Positions 8,793 to 16,461 of a DNA stretch of 64,000 bases are shown one piece after another. Under the pieces are notes generated by a model, which was not told the origin of the DNA, searched no databases, and saw nothing but the letters and a program-made list of their open reading frames with translations. The DNA is from Anoxybacter fermentans (GTDB taxonomy: Bacteria; Bacillota; Halanaerobiia; DY22613). Positions within the stretch are counted from its first letter, which is position 1, and each line of letters starts with the position of its first letter. The DNA lies in assembly GCF_003991135.1 (NCBI RefSeq), contig NZ_CP016379.1:1302001-1366000 (forward strand). The letters are read 5' to 3'. The translations under genes and the position numbers were made by a program.

Positions 8793-9683
8793 TTAAAATT
8801 TATAGAATGGGGATACAGCATCTGGAAAACCGGGATATGCACAACCGATACATGGATGGTTGGATCCAATACACCAATTAACCCCATTGTTCCACTTAAC
8901 AAGTGGGCAATCAATGTAAGTATTTGGTCCATTACAACCTAATCCATTCATGCAGCCAAATTCACCAATTTTCTTCGCCCGGGAAGTTCCCCTACGTGGA
9001 CAATTGCTATGTAATTTACGGCTGAAGAATGCTTTTGGTCTTCCTTCGCCATCCAGGGCTGGCATTCCGGTGGAAATAAGTTCTAGTATCACTTTTACCA
9101 GATGGGTTGGATGAACCGGGCATGCTGGCAAATTAACCACTTTATTTTTCTCAACGATCTCATCAAGGTGGACAACACTAGTTGGATTTGGATTGCCACC
9201 GGGAATTCCGCCAAAAGCAGCACAGGTGCCTGCAGCAATCACATATTTAGCCTTAGCAGCCAGATCCTGAACAGCCTGATACATGGTCCAGGGGGTGCCA
9301 TCGGTCTTTTCGCCAACAATACAATACTTGCCATTAGCACTGGTCGGCACAGACCCTTCTACTACCAGAATAAATTGACCCATCTTATCAATCATTTCAT
9401 ACTCTATCTTTTCCATTGCCATATGACCTGCAACAGCAGAGAGGTTTGGGTGATACTTGAGACTAATGTGATTTAATAATACATCATCAACAGTAGTTGG
9501 ATCTGTTACATTTAATAAAGAGATAGCACAACCACTACAGCTTGCTCCTTGAATCCAGATGACAGGTGGAGCAGAAGAATCAGCTAATACTTTCTCCAGC
9601 CGTAATAAATCCAACTGCGAAAGACCTAAAGCAGCAGCGGAAGTAGCTGCCCATTTCAAAAATTCACGGCGAGTAATTCTCAT
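8793..9683 (-). CDS. [NiFe] hydrogenase small subunit with Tat signal peptide
   Basis: The small subunit carries three Fe-S clusters that conduct electrons to or from the Ni-Fe site. Starting at 9683 (GGAGG 9 bp upstream) the product is 296 residues and opens MRITRREFLKWAATSAAALG, a twin-arginine signal. Cluster motifs follow: GASCSGC, GTCAAFGG, ACPVHPTH, LHSNCPRRG, FGCMNGLGC and CIGCAYPGFPD. The C-terminus stops at SPFYKF without the hydrophobic anchor helix seen in HyaA-type subunits, and no cytochrome b gene is present, so the enzyme should be exported but not anchored by this route. The physiological electron partner is unknown. Confidence 0.93.
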   Translation of the reverse strand: MRITRREFLKWAATSAAALGLSQLDLLRLEKVLADSSAPPVIWIQGASCSGCAISLLNVTDPTTVDDVLLNHISLKYHPNLSAVAGHMAMEKIEYEMIDKMGQFILVVEGSVPTSANGKYCIVGEKTDGTPWTMYQAVQDLAAKAKYVIAAGTCAAFGGIPGGNPNPTSVVHLDEIVEKNKVVNLPACPVHPTHLVKVILELISTGMPALDGEGRPKAFFSRKLHSNCPRRGTSRAKKIGEFGCMNGLGCNGPNTYIDCPLVKWNNGVNWCIGSNHPCIGCAYPGFPDAVSPFYKF

Positions 9684-9799
9684 ACTCCCATTCCTCCTTT
9701 TTAAACTCTTTTCTTTAAATTCCACCCCCGGCTTGGCGGAATTTGTGAAAGATATAACTTTCTTATATAAAAAAATAACCAGTTTTTTTCTTATTTCCC

Positions 9800-9828
9800 A
9801 TTATAGCAAATTGTCGTTAATTAGTCAA
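9800..9828 (-). promoter_or_regulatory. Sigma-A-type promoter of the hydrogenase locus
   Basis: On the minus strand TTGACT (9823-9828) and TATAAT (9800-9805) are separated by exactly 17 bp. The predicted transcript starts near 9793, about 110 bp before the small-subunit start. Confidence 0.75.
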
Positions 9829-9832
9829 TTGG

Positions 9833-9846
9833 TTTTAGTACTAAAA
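9833..9846. promoter_or_regulatory. Perfect 14-bp palindrome next to the hydrogenase promoter
   Basis: TTTTAGTACTAAAA is a perfect inverted repeat ending four bases upstream of the -35 box, centred about 46 bp before the predicted start. The place suits an activator or repressor site. The cognate protein is not known. Confidence 0.4.
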
Positions 9847-10079
9847 ATAAGTTTTTTTACTAAAATATTATATGCTCTAGTATGAAAATTTTGGATCTAT
9901 TTTAAGTATATGTTAATAATCTTTATAAAAATATTGATATTAATGTAATATAATTAAAATTTTTTTGATTTTCTTTAATTCTACTTTTGAGGACTTTTAT
10001 CCTTTTACCAGATATATAAAGATACTTTTTTCACATAAAAAACTGAAGGAAATTTTTTTGAATCTTTCAGCACAAAAAA
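9847..10079. other. A/T-rich intergenic sequence, no gene seen
   Basis: The stretch is very A/T-rich with stops in all frames. Apart from possible upstream elements of the hydrogenase promoter near 9850, nothing is recognised. Confidence 0.5.
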
Positions 10080-10104
10080 ATCCAGTTTTTGTTAAGAACT
10101 GGAT
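10080..10104 (-). terminator. Terminator of the methyltransferase gene (distal copy of a duplicated hairpin)
   Basis: The arms ATCCAGTT and AACTGGAT enclose a 9-base loop and, on the minus strand, are followed by TTTTTTTGTGC. An imperfect copy of the same 25 bp lies at 10565-10589 and overlaps the methyltransferase stop codon. The 460 bp between the copies are repeat family R2 with a nested MITE. Confidence 0.7.
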
Positions 10105-10564
10105 CAAGCTGTTGAAAAAAGGGTAGGTGCACATAATTTGATCCCACAGAGGAACAAAAACTAAATATAATTTCTTCCGCTACCGGACGCTCCGCTTTCC
10201 TGGCTGCGCGTCCTTAAAAGTCAAGGCTTCCGCCCTCCTGGCTTTAAATCTTAACTTATACGCTAGAAATTATATTTGGTTAAACTGCAAAAAGCTAATT
10301 TTGAGCGACATAGAAATTTTTCGCTAAACCATCTTAGCAAGATTTCCAACGAAATAAGGCCTCATCACAGGAGGTGATGAGCTAGTTCTAAGGGCCAGGA
10401 GGGCCCATTGATTAGGAAGCCTTATTTCGGCGGAAATCGAGCTTTAGATGGTTCGAAAAATTTCTCAAAAAGCGAAAAATTAGCTTTTTGCAGTTTAATC
10501 ATATTTAGTTTTTCTAGCAGTGCACGGGCAAGTCTCTAAAAAAGAAAGGTTTGTCAACTAGCTC
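10105..10564. repeat. Repeat family R2, copy 1, with nested MITE copy A
   Basis: The outer parts (10105-10277 and 10501-10564) match R2 copies at 32.67-33.07 kb and 44.96-45.18 kb. Inner marks are the pair AACTAAATATAATTTCT near 10163 and its reverse complement around 10265 and 10501, and two hairpins at about 10190-10245. The element lies between 25-bp direct repeats at 10080-10104 and 10565-10589. MITE copy A is inserted at ATATTT. Without the MITE the element is about 231 bp, close to the 224 bp of the empty copy at 45 kb. Confidence 0.75.
10278..10500 (+). mobile_element. MITE copy A (223 bp, nested in R2)
   Basis: The ends are GGTTAAACTGCAAAAAGC and the inverse GCTTTTTGCAGTTTAATC. Arms of about 85 bp pair imperfectly and enclose two hairpins, both with AGGAG loops (10369-10373 and 10397-10401). 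Exact 6-bp duplication ATATTT flanks it (10272-10277 and 10501-10506). Confidence 0.85.
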
Positions 10565-10576
10565 ATCCAATCCTTG

Positions 10577-11365
10577 TTAAGAACTGGATTTACGACATAA
10601 AAATATGATATTTTGACTTTTTTCTGTTAACGGATCCTTATTAAGAGAACCATATTCCTCAAAAATTTCAAATCCGCAATGCTGGAGTATTATTTTCAAT
10701 TCGCGGGGGAAGAAATAAGTCAGTATAACATTGCTAATTGCCTGGCGTATCATTTCCCCTTTTTCATATTCTTCAAGAATAATTTCATCTTTTTCAATCT
10801 GATTCAAGAAATCATAGGTTGGTTTAAAACGATCTATGATTTTCCTTCCAGTCTCAGGATGGGTATATTCAAAAACAAACTCTTTTCCATTGGATTCTAC
10901 CATATATGGGATATCAGGAGCACTGATATCGATAATAAATACCCCATCCTCTGTCAGATGTGTAGCTATACACTTAAAAGCTTTCTCAAGATCCTTTATT
11001 GTAGATAGATGCATAAGTGTGTTACAGGCAGTAAATATAAATTTAAACTTTTTTTCTAAATTAAAGTCTCGCATATCGGCTTTAACTAAAGTAACTCTAT
11101 CCTTAACTTCATCTTCTTCCTGCTCCAATTTATTACGGCAAATCTCCAACATTGCTTCAGATAAATCCATACCAGTTATTTCAAAACCTTTTCTTGCGAG
11201 AGGAATAAGAAGCCTCCCCGTTCCGCAACCCAGTTCCAGTATAGGACTTCCAAATTCCTTAGCAAAACTGATAAATGCTAGAGCATCATCTTCATTAGAA
11301 TGTAAAACATCATAAAATTCAGCAAAAAAACCTTCATATTCCGTGTTATAAAACTCCTTTTTCAT
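10577..11365 (-). CDS. Class I SAM-dependent methyltransferase
   Basis: The 262-residue protein has the Rossmann-type SAM site: ILELGCGTGRLL (motif I, near residue 42), ITGMDLSEAML (motif II) and FIFTACNTLMHL (motif IV region). The substrate cannot be read from sequence; the closest pattern is the broad Methyltransf_25/UbiE-like group. The gene stands alone, with its stop codon inside the proximal copy of the duplicated terminator hairpin (10565-10589). AAAGGA precedes the start. Confidence 0.8.
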   Translation of the reverse strand: MKKEFYNTEYEGFFAEFYDVLHSNEDDALAFISFAKEFGSPILELGCGTGRLLIPLARKGFEITGMDLSEAMLEICRNKLEQEEDEVKDRVTLVKADMRDFNLEKKFKFIFTACNTLMHLSTIKDLEKAFKCIATHLTEDGVFIIDISAPDIPYMVESNGKEFVFEYTHPETGRKIIDRFKPTYDFLNQIEKDEIILEEYEKGEMIRQAISNVILTYFFPRELKIILQHCGFEIFEEYGSLNKDPLTEKSQNIIFLCRKSSS

Positions 11366-11459
11366 AATATTTCAATCCTTTCTTTGATAAAGTTTTAATC
11401 TTTATTTCGTCAACTTTTTCCAAACTCCTCTTAATTATCATCTAATTTCTAAATAACTC

Positions 11460-11473
11460 AGTCAGGCCTGACT
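11460..11473. promoter_or_regulatory. Perfect 14-bp palindrome, possible operator
   Basis: AGTCAGGCCTGACT lies between the methyltransferase start and the terminator of the next gene. It is G+C-richer than its surroundings and could be a regulator site for the methyltransferase gene. No factor is known. Confidence 0.25.
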
Positions 11474-11493
11474 TGACTCTGACCCTTATCTAC

Positions 11494-11528
11494 AAAATAA
11501 AAATTGTAGGATCTTTTAAGACCCTACA
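11494..11528 (-). terminator. Intrinsic terminator of the 68-residue protein gene
   Basis: On the minus strand TGTAGGGTCTT and AAGATCCTACA form a stem followed by ATTTTTATTTTG. The stop codon of the gene lies within the stem. Confidence 0.75.
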
Positions 11529-11730
11529 GCCTATTATCCTTTCCTTTAATTACCCGAAAGGGTCGTTCAACAGTGGAAGATGATATTTTTACTAAACACT
11601 CCAACGGTAAAAATGTAATAAGTGGCAAATCCATAACTTTTAAAATTGCTCTATTTCCATCAAAATGGGTAATTTGATAAATTAAACTCTCAGGATCATT
11701 CCGGTCGATCACAAGATCACCTAAACGCAT
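11524..11730 (-). CDS. Small hypothetical protein (68 residues)
   Basis: The product begins MRLGDLVIDRNDPESLIYQITHFDGNRAILK and has no recognised domain; the pattern (alternating beta strands with a G-x-A-I-L-K turn) suggests a small beta-barrel or SH3-like fold, which is inference only. The ATG at 11730 is chosen because GGGG lies about 9 bp upstream; an ATG at 11739 would touch the ribosome site. Terminators stand on both sides, so it is a single-gene unit. Confidence 0.5.
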   Translation of the reverse strand: MRLGDLVIDRNDPESLIYQITHFDGNRAILKVMDLPLITFLPLECLVKISSSTVERPFRVIKGKDNRL

Positions 11731-11826
11731 AAAAAACATCCCCTTTATACATCAATTATTAAATAAATATGCTGAAAGTCATTTTCTTATTCTTTGTTAA
11801 TATTTTCTACTAATTGTTTAAATAAA

Positions 11827-11864
11827 AGTCCTGAGCAATTACAAAAATTTGCTCAGGACTTTCT
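11827..11864 (-). terminator. Intrinsic terminator of thiN
   Basis: A 12-pair perfect stem (11827-11838 with 11849-11860) encloses a 10-base A/T loop; U-rich sequence follows on the minus strand (TTTTATTTAAAC), and the plus side also ends in TTTCTT. Confidence 0.75.
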
Positions 11865-11936
11865 TAAATCCTTTTAAATTTAACTATTTTTGCAGTACAA
11901 TCATACTATTGAAAAATACCTTGACAAGTTTAATCC

Positions 11937-12590
11937 CTATACCTCAGATCGACTTATTATAAACAAAAAAGCCCGTCCCTCTTTAATCTTAACCCTTGCC
12001 TGATCCGATACAATAATATTACTAATTGCCAGCGTACTCTCTCGAAAAATTTCTGCATCAGTTAAAGAATATTTAAAACCTTTCAGCGTAACCCCACGTA
12101 CTACGTGATCAACCGGAATTAAAGAAAAGGTATCCCCCTTGTGCCCTTCAATCACCAACTCACCTTCTAATATCTGAATCTCTACTGTTGGCGATACTAA
12201 CTTTACTTTTACACCATATTGATGGCCATAATTCAACAACACCAGATTTCCCATAAAATGATCCGGCCGTCCACCGAAAGCCCCACCAACAAAAACCTCC
12301 TTATAACCTTCTGCAATTAAATAATCCAATATCAGATGGGTATCAGTTTTATCCTTTTCCGCTGGAAAGAGTACAAACTCTATCCCCATCTTTTCGTATC
12401 TTTCTTTCACATCGGGATTTATCGAATCTAGATCACCAAAAATTCGGTCAGGTTTTAATCCTAACTGTAAGGCAAACTTTGCACCGCCATCAGCACAGAT
12501 CAGAGTATCCACTCTCTTTCTTAAATTATGAAAATAATTCCGATCTACCTGACGTTCACCATTTGCTAATACTAGAGCACGTTTAACCAT
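11937..12590 (-). CDS. thiN: Thiamine diphosphokinase
   Basis: ThiN transfers diphosphate from ATP to thiamine to make thiamine diphosphate. The 217-residue product has ICADGGAKFALQLGLKPDRIFGDLDSI, with the DGG and GDLDS motifs of the family, then KDKTDTHLILDY and GAFGGRPDHFMGNL. Start 12590 follows GGGGAG by 7 bp; a longer ATG start at 12611 lacks a ribosome site. The gene lies downstream of thiT with a MITE between them, so import and activation of thiamine are encoded together. In related Firmicutes thiN normally follows rpe; here the rib operon and thiT lie between. Confidence 0.92.
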   Translation of the reverse strand: MVKRALVLANGERQVDRNYFHNLRKRVDTLICADGGAKFALQLGLKPDRIFGDLDSINPDVKERYEKMGIEFVLFPAEKDKTDTHLILDYLIAEGYKEVFVGGAFGGRPDHFMGNLVLLNYGHQYGVKVKLVSPTVEIQILEGELVIEGHKGDTFSLIPVDHVVRGVTLKGFKYSLTDAEIFRESTLAISNIIVSDQARVKIKEGRAFLFIISRSEV

Positions 12591-12624
12591 ATCTCCACTC
12601 CCCATTTTCAATATCTTATTACAT

Positions 12625-12844
12625 GATTTTACTGCAAAAAGCTAATTTTTCGCTCTTTGAAAAATTTTTCGAATCATCTAAAGTTCGATTTCAGTCGAAA
12701 TAAGGCCTCATCTGAGGATTGATGAGCTAATCAAGGGCCAGGAGGGCCCATTGATTAGTGTGCCTTATTTCGACTGAAATCGAACTAAGATGGTTTAACA
12801 AAAAATTTCTATGTCGCTCAAAATTAGCTTTTTGCAGTTTAATC
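12625..12844 (-). mobile_element. MITE copy B (220 bp) between thiT and thiN
   Basis: The ends are GATTTTACTGCAAAAAGC and GCTTTTTGCAGTTTAATC. Flanks ATTACAT (12618-12624) and ATTATAT (12845-12851) agree at six of seven bases. The arms are in reverse orientation relative to copy A, but the central hairpins read in forward orientation, so the centre has been flipped relative to the arms. Confidence 0.85.
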
Positions 12845-12879
12845 ATTATATATTTTATTTTTATAGCAAAATTTCTTCA

Positions 12880-12920
12880 TATAAAATGAAAACTCCTCTA
12901 TAAACCCAGAGGAGTTTTCA
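12880..12920 (-). terminator. Intrinsic terminator of thiT
   Basis: A perfect 13-pair stem (12887-12899 with 12908-12920) is followed on the minus strand by TTTTATATGAAG. Confidence 0.75.
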
Positions 12921-12928
12921 TCACTATT

Positions 12929-13477
12929 TTATTCTGAAACTTCAACTGGATTAATCTTCGCCAGTTGCTTTCTAGCAAGAAGTAAAATTACAAGAGAGAT
13001 CAAAAGGGATGGTATTATATAAGAAGCATTATAGATAGCTGAATAAACCCAGACATTCTGACCTTCAGGAGCATATTCACCAAAAAAGACCACTCCTGAG
13101 ATAAGATGACTTAAAAAACGTCCAAATACACCTATAACTGTACCCAGAATGATATTAATAGCTCCTTTATCACCATCCAGTTGGGTTTTAAAAAGACCTG
13201 CCAGTCCCAACAAAGCAAAAGGTAAAGGATAATCTAAAATTAGTTGAACCGGATGTACAATATATGCACCAAAGATCATCTGAAGTAACCCATGAGCAGC
13301 ACCTGTCAAAAAACCTGCACCTACTCCCCAGCGAAGAGCTATAAAAATAATGGGAAGCATCTCCAGGTTAACAGAACCGCCTTGAGGCATGTGGAAAAGT
13401 ACTAATTTGTTAAGAATCAGTGCTATAGCAACCGCTACAGCCATTTCAATCATCATTCTAATTTTTTGATTCCGCAT
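12929..13477 (-). CDS. thiT: Energy-coupled thiamine transporter ThiT
   Basis: ThiT is the thiamine-binding S component of an ECF transporter; it sits in the membrane and uses the shared EcfAAT module, which is not in this window. The 182-residue protein has six membrane segments and the ThiT binding signatures GGSVNLEMLPI, RWGVGAGFLTGAAHG, ILDYPLPFALLGLAGLF and GVVFFGEYAP...NVWVYSAIYNASYI. AAGGAGGAG lies before the start at 13477. The TPP riboswitch upstream confirms the ligand. Confidence 0.92.
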   Translation of the reverse strand: MRNQKIRMMIEMAVAVAIALILNKLVLFHMPQGGSVNLEMLPIIFIALRWGVGAGFLTGAAHGLLQMIFGAYIVHPVQLILDYPLPFALLGLAGLFKTQLDGDKGAINIILGTVIGVFGRFLSHLISGVVFFGEYAPEGQNVWVYSAIYNASYIIPSLLISLVILLLARKQLAKINPVEVSE

Positions 13478-13511
13478 GAAAAACTCCTCCTTATAAATTT
13501 GATTTGGCATT

Positions 13512-13544
13512 TTAAAAAAAAACCGTACCCTGGTGAGGTACGGT
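13512..13544 (-). terminator. Riboswitch-controlled terminator before thiT
   Basis: Stem ACCGTACC / GGTACGGT (13522-13544) with a run of at least eight U residues follows the TPP aptamer on the minus strand and precedes thiT. Confidence 0.85.
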
Positions 13545-13575
13545 ACATCCGTAAATTGGTCATACTTTTACTACG

Positions 13576-13669
13576 GACTGCTTCCCTCCGCCAGTATTAC
13601 CTGGTTCAGGTTGTTAGGGTCGATGTTTTACACATCCTCTCAGCCATGTAATGGCTCCCCTAGCAGCCT
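13576..13669 (-). ncRNA. TPP riboswitch (THI element)
   Basis: Minus-strand sequence has the conserved blocks GGGGAGCC, GGCTGAGAGG, ACCC, CCTGAACCAGGTAATACTGG and CGGAGGGAAGCAG in the right order and spacing. It should shut off thiT when thiamine diphosphate is plentiful, through the terminator at 13512-13544. Confidence 0.95.
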
Positions 13670-13778
13670 TAAACTACTTCATATATTCAATTATCGTTTA
13701 TTATATTTATTCTACACAGTAATAAAATATTCCTGCCTACAAAATAAAATTAATTAGAAACCGATAAAAATCCAGCTT

Positions 13779-14249
13779 TTAGCTAAATTCTCTCATCAAA
13801 TTGGCCATTTCTAAAGCAGCTAGAGCAGCTTCTGAGCCTTTGTTACCAGCCTTTGTCCCTGCTCTTTCAATGGCCTGTTCAATATTATTGGTGGTTATGA
13901 CACCAAACATTACCGGAATTTCAGAATCTAAGCTGACTTTGGCAATTCCTTTGGAAACTTCAGCACAAACATAATCAAAGTGGGGAGTCGCACCACGGAT
14001 TACTGCACCAAGACAGATTATTGCATCATATTTTCCACTGAGTGTCATCTTCTTTGCCACCAACGGAATTTCAAAAGCACCCGGAACCCAGGCTATCTCT
14101 ACATCTTCATCAAGAACTTCATGACGCTTCAAAGTATCTAAAGCTCCTGTCAGTAATTTTGAGGAAATAAACTCATTAAAACGACTTACCACAATTCCAA
14201 ATTTTAATCCCTTTCCTGTCAGTTTTCCTTCATATGTCTTATACATCAT
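13779..14249 (-). CDS. ribH: 6,7-dimethyl-8-ribityllumazine synthase
   Basis: RibH condenses 5-amino-6-ribitylaminouracil with dihydroxybutanone phosphate, the penultimate step to riboflavin. The 156-residue product has the family motifs [36 protein letters not shown] with the catalytic His, [10 protein letters not shown] and [16 protein letters not shown] precedes the start. It is the last gene of the riboflavin operon, separated from ribBA by MITE copy C. Confidence 0.95.
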   Translation of the reverse strand: MMYKTYEGKLTGKGLKFGIVVSRFNEFISSKLLTGALDTLKRHEVLDEDVEIAWVPGAFEIPLVAKKMTLSGKYDAIICLGAVIRGATPHFDYVCAEVSKGIAKVSLDSEIPVMFGVITTNNIEQAIERAGTKAGNKGSEAALAALEMANLMREFS

Positions 14250-14283
14250 TTCACCCTCCTATTTAAACATTATTTTAATTTAT

Positions 14284-14503
14284 GATTATACTGCAAAAAG
14301 CTAATTTTGAGCGACATAGAAATTTTTCGCCAAATCTTTGCGAGATTTCCGACGAAATAAGGCCTCATCACAGGAGGTGATGAGCTAGTTCTAAGGGCCA
14401 GGAGGGCCCTTTGATTAGGTAGCCTTATTTCAGCGGAAATTGAGCTTTAGATGATTCGAAAAATTTCTCAAAAAGCGAAAAATTAACTTTTTGCAATTTA
14501 ACC
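14284..14503 (+). mobile_element. MITE copy C (220 bp) inside the riboflavin operon
   Basis: Exact 6-bp duplication ATTTAT flanks the element (14278-14283 and 14504-14509). Both central hairpins have AGGAG loops on the plus strand. Transcription of ribH from the upstream FMN-controlled promoter would have to pass through the long hairpin. Confidence 0.85.
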
Positions 14504-14545
14504 ATTTATTAATAGTTCGATTTCAAGCTTTTTTTAGTTTAATCA

Positions 14546-15757
14546 TTATTGAAATAATTCCTGAGCCAAAAGGTGTCCCATCCGTTCTTTTTTAGTTTTT
14601 AGATAATTTAAATTTGCACAGGTTGGTGGAATTTCAAGGGGTTCTCTAGAAATCACCTCAATCCCATATTTGGTTAGATCACTGATTTTAAGAGGATTGT
14701 TTGTCATTAATCTGATCCGATGAACATTCAGATCCCGCAAGATAGCTGCACCTACACTAAAATCTCTTAGTTCAGCTTCAAAGCCCAATTTTAAGTTAGC
14801 TTCTACCGTATCATAACCTTGCTCTTGAAGTTCATAAGCTTTTAATTTGTTCAATAAACCAATCCCCCGACCTTCCTGACGTAAATAGAGTAAAACTCCT
14901 CTACCAGCCTCTTCTATTTTTTGCATTGAACGTACCAGCTGACTTCCACAGTCACACCGCTCTGAGCCAAAAACATCTCCTGTCAAACATTCGGAGTGAA
15001 CCCGAACTAAAACAGGCTCGGATGTATTTGCTACATCACCTTTCACCAACGCTAGATGCGGTTCTTGAGAATCAGGTGCTGTATATGCATACATGATAAA
15101 CTTACCATATTTTGTTGGCATATTGACTTTAGCTACCCTTTTTACCCAGATCTCAACCTCTTTCCGATATTTGATTAGATCAGCTATAGAAATTAGCTTC
15201 ATATTCCATTCTTTTGCCATCTTTTCAAGCTGCGGTAGTCGTGCCATCCGTCCATTTTGTAGAATAATCTCACAAATTACTCCCGCTGGATAAAGACCAG
15301 CCAGCCTTGCCAGATCAACAGCAGCTTCCGTATGGCCCGGGCGGACAAAAACGCCGCCATCTCTGGCCCGTAAAGGAAAGATATGGCCTGGACGTTTAAA
15401 ATCCTCAGGTTTACTTTCAGGATTAATCAACTCTTTAATGGTCAATGCCCGTTCATAAGCGGAGATCCCTGTAGTAGTATCTTTATGATCTACAGAAACT
15501 GTAAATCCTGTCTCATGGGGATCAGTATTGTTGATCACCATCGGTGGCAAGTTTAATCTGTCCAGATCTTTTCCCATCATCGGCACACAGACCAACCCTT
15601 TGCCATTGGTAATCATAAAATTGATAGCTTCAGGTGTAACCTTTTCTGCTGCCATGACAAAATCCCCTTCATTTTCCCGGTCCTCATCATCAACAACAAT
15701 AATCATTTTTCCTTTTTTCAAGTCCTCTAATGCTTCCTGAATTGTATTAAATCTCAT
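14546..15757 (-). CDS. ribBA: Bifunctional DHBP synthase / GTP cyclohydrolase II
   Basis: This two-domain enzyme makes dihydroxybutanone phosphate from ribulose 5-phosphate (N-terminal RibB, about 1-200) and opens GTP to the pyrimidine precursor (C-terminal RibA, about 205-400). RibB signatures are [20 protein letters not shown] and [12 protein letters not shown]. RibA signatures are [20 protein letters not shown] with the zinc Cys residues, [14 protein letters not shown] and NNPLKI. The 403-residue length is normal. Start at 15757 follows GGGAGAGG. Confidence 0.96.
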   Translation of the reverse strand: MRFNTIQEALEDLKKGKMIIVVDDEDRENEGDFVMAAEKVTPEAINFMITNGKGLVCVPMMGKDLDRLNLPPMVINNTDPHETGFTVSVDHKDTTTGISAYERALTIKELINPESKPEDFKRPGHIFPLRARDGGVFVRPGHTEAAVDLARLAGLYPAGVICEIILQNGRMARLPQLEKMAKEWNMKLISIADLIKYRKEVEIWVKRVAKVNMPTKYGKFIMYAYTAPDSQEPHLALVKGDVANTSEPVLVRVHSECLTGDVFGSERCDCGSQLVRSMQKIEEAGRGVLLYLRQEGRGIGLLNKLKAYELQEQGYDTVEANLKLGFEAELRDFSVGAAILRDLNVHRIRLMTNNPLKISDLTKYGIEVISREPLEIPPTCANLNYLKTKKERMGHLLAQELFQ

Positions 15758-15775
15758 CCTCTTCCTCTCCCTTTC

Positions 15776-16438
15776 TTAAAAAAATCCATTGGCAGCAAGA
15801 AATTCTTTAGTAATCCTGGAACTCTTTTCTAAAGCTTTTTCATCGTTATTTAACTGCTGCCAGAAATGATATAAATATTTGCCAATTATATCTCCCTCCA
15901 GATTCACCCTATCTCCAACTTTCCGATTTGCCAATGTGGTCTTTTTAGCAGTATGGGGAATTATTGAAACACAGAAGCCCTTAGGTGTAAGCTCAGCTAC
16001 AGTTAAGCTAATACCATCAACTGCAATGGAACCTTCACGTATAACAAAGGGTTTCAGCTTTTCAGGTGCTTCAATTTCAATCAAAATGGCATTATCATCC
16101 TGATTGATACTGAGAATTGTTCCAACTCCGTCCACATGTCCGCTGACTAAATGACCTCCCAATCTGGATTTTAGCTGTAAGGCCCTTTCTAAATTAACCT
16201 TTTTACCGGGAGAGAGTTCACCCAAATTGGTCTTATCCAGGGTTACAGGCATTACATCAGCAGTAAACTGACCTTTCGTAAATGAGGTGACAGTGAGACA
16301 AACACCATTAACAGCAATACTATCGCCTATTTCCACATCTTCTAAAACTTTTTTTGCAGCAATGGTCAGACTACCTGAATTGGTTCCCCGTGTAATATTT
16401 AAAATAATGCCCACCTCTTCAATAATACCGGTAAACAT
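15776..16438 (-). CDS. ribE: Riboflavin synthase alpha subunit
   Basis: The enzyme dismutates two lumazine molecules into riboflavin and the pyrimidine. The 220-residue product consists of two homologous lumazine-binding halves: MFTGIIEEVG with DSIAVNGVCLTVT in the first and GGHLVSGHVDGVG with GSIAVDGISLTV in the second. GAGGAGGT precedes the start. Second gene of the FMN-riboswitch operon. Confidence 0.95.
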   Translation of the reverse strand: MFTGIIEEVGIILNITRGTNSGSLTIAAKKVLEDVEIGDSIAVNGVCLTVTSFTKGQFTADVMPVTLDKTNLGELSPGKKVNLERALQLKSRLGGHLVSGHVDGVGTILSINQDDNAILIEIEAPEKLKPFVIREGSIAVDGISLTVAELTPKGFCVSIIPHTAKKTTLANRKVGDRVNLEGDIIGKYLYHFWQQLNNDEKALEKSSRITKEFLAANGFF

Positions 16439-16461
16439 TCCGCTACCTCCTCTCCATTAAC

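Noticed and set aside
10136-10160. Possible RNA gene start in the region GGGTAGGTGCACATAA
   Set aside because: The sequence recurs inverted in R2 copy 3, so it is part of the repeat end.
10282-10500. MITE copy A as an attenuator of the hydrogenase or methyltransferase genes
   Set aside because: It lies beyond the terminator-like sequences of both neighbours and has a clear target duplication, so mobility explains it.
10080-10590. CRISPR-like repeat-spacer structure
   Set aside because: The repeats are two copies 485 bp apart around a palindromic element, without regular spacing or cas genes.
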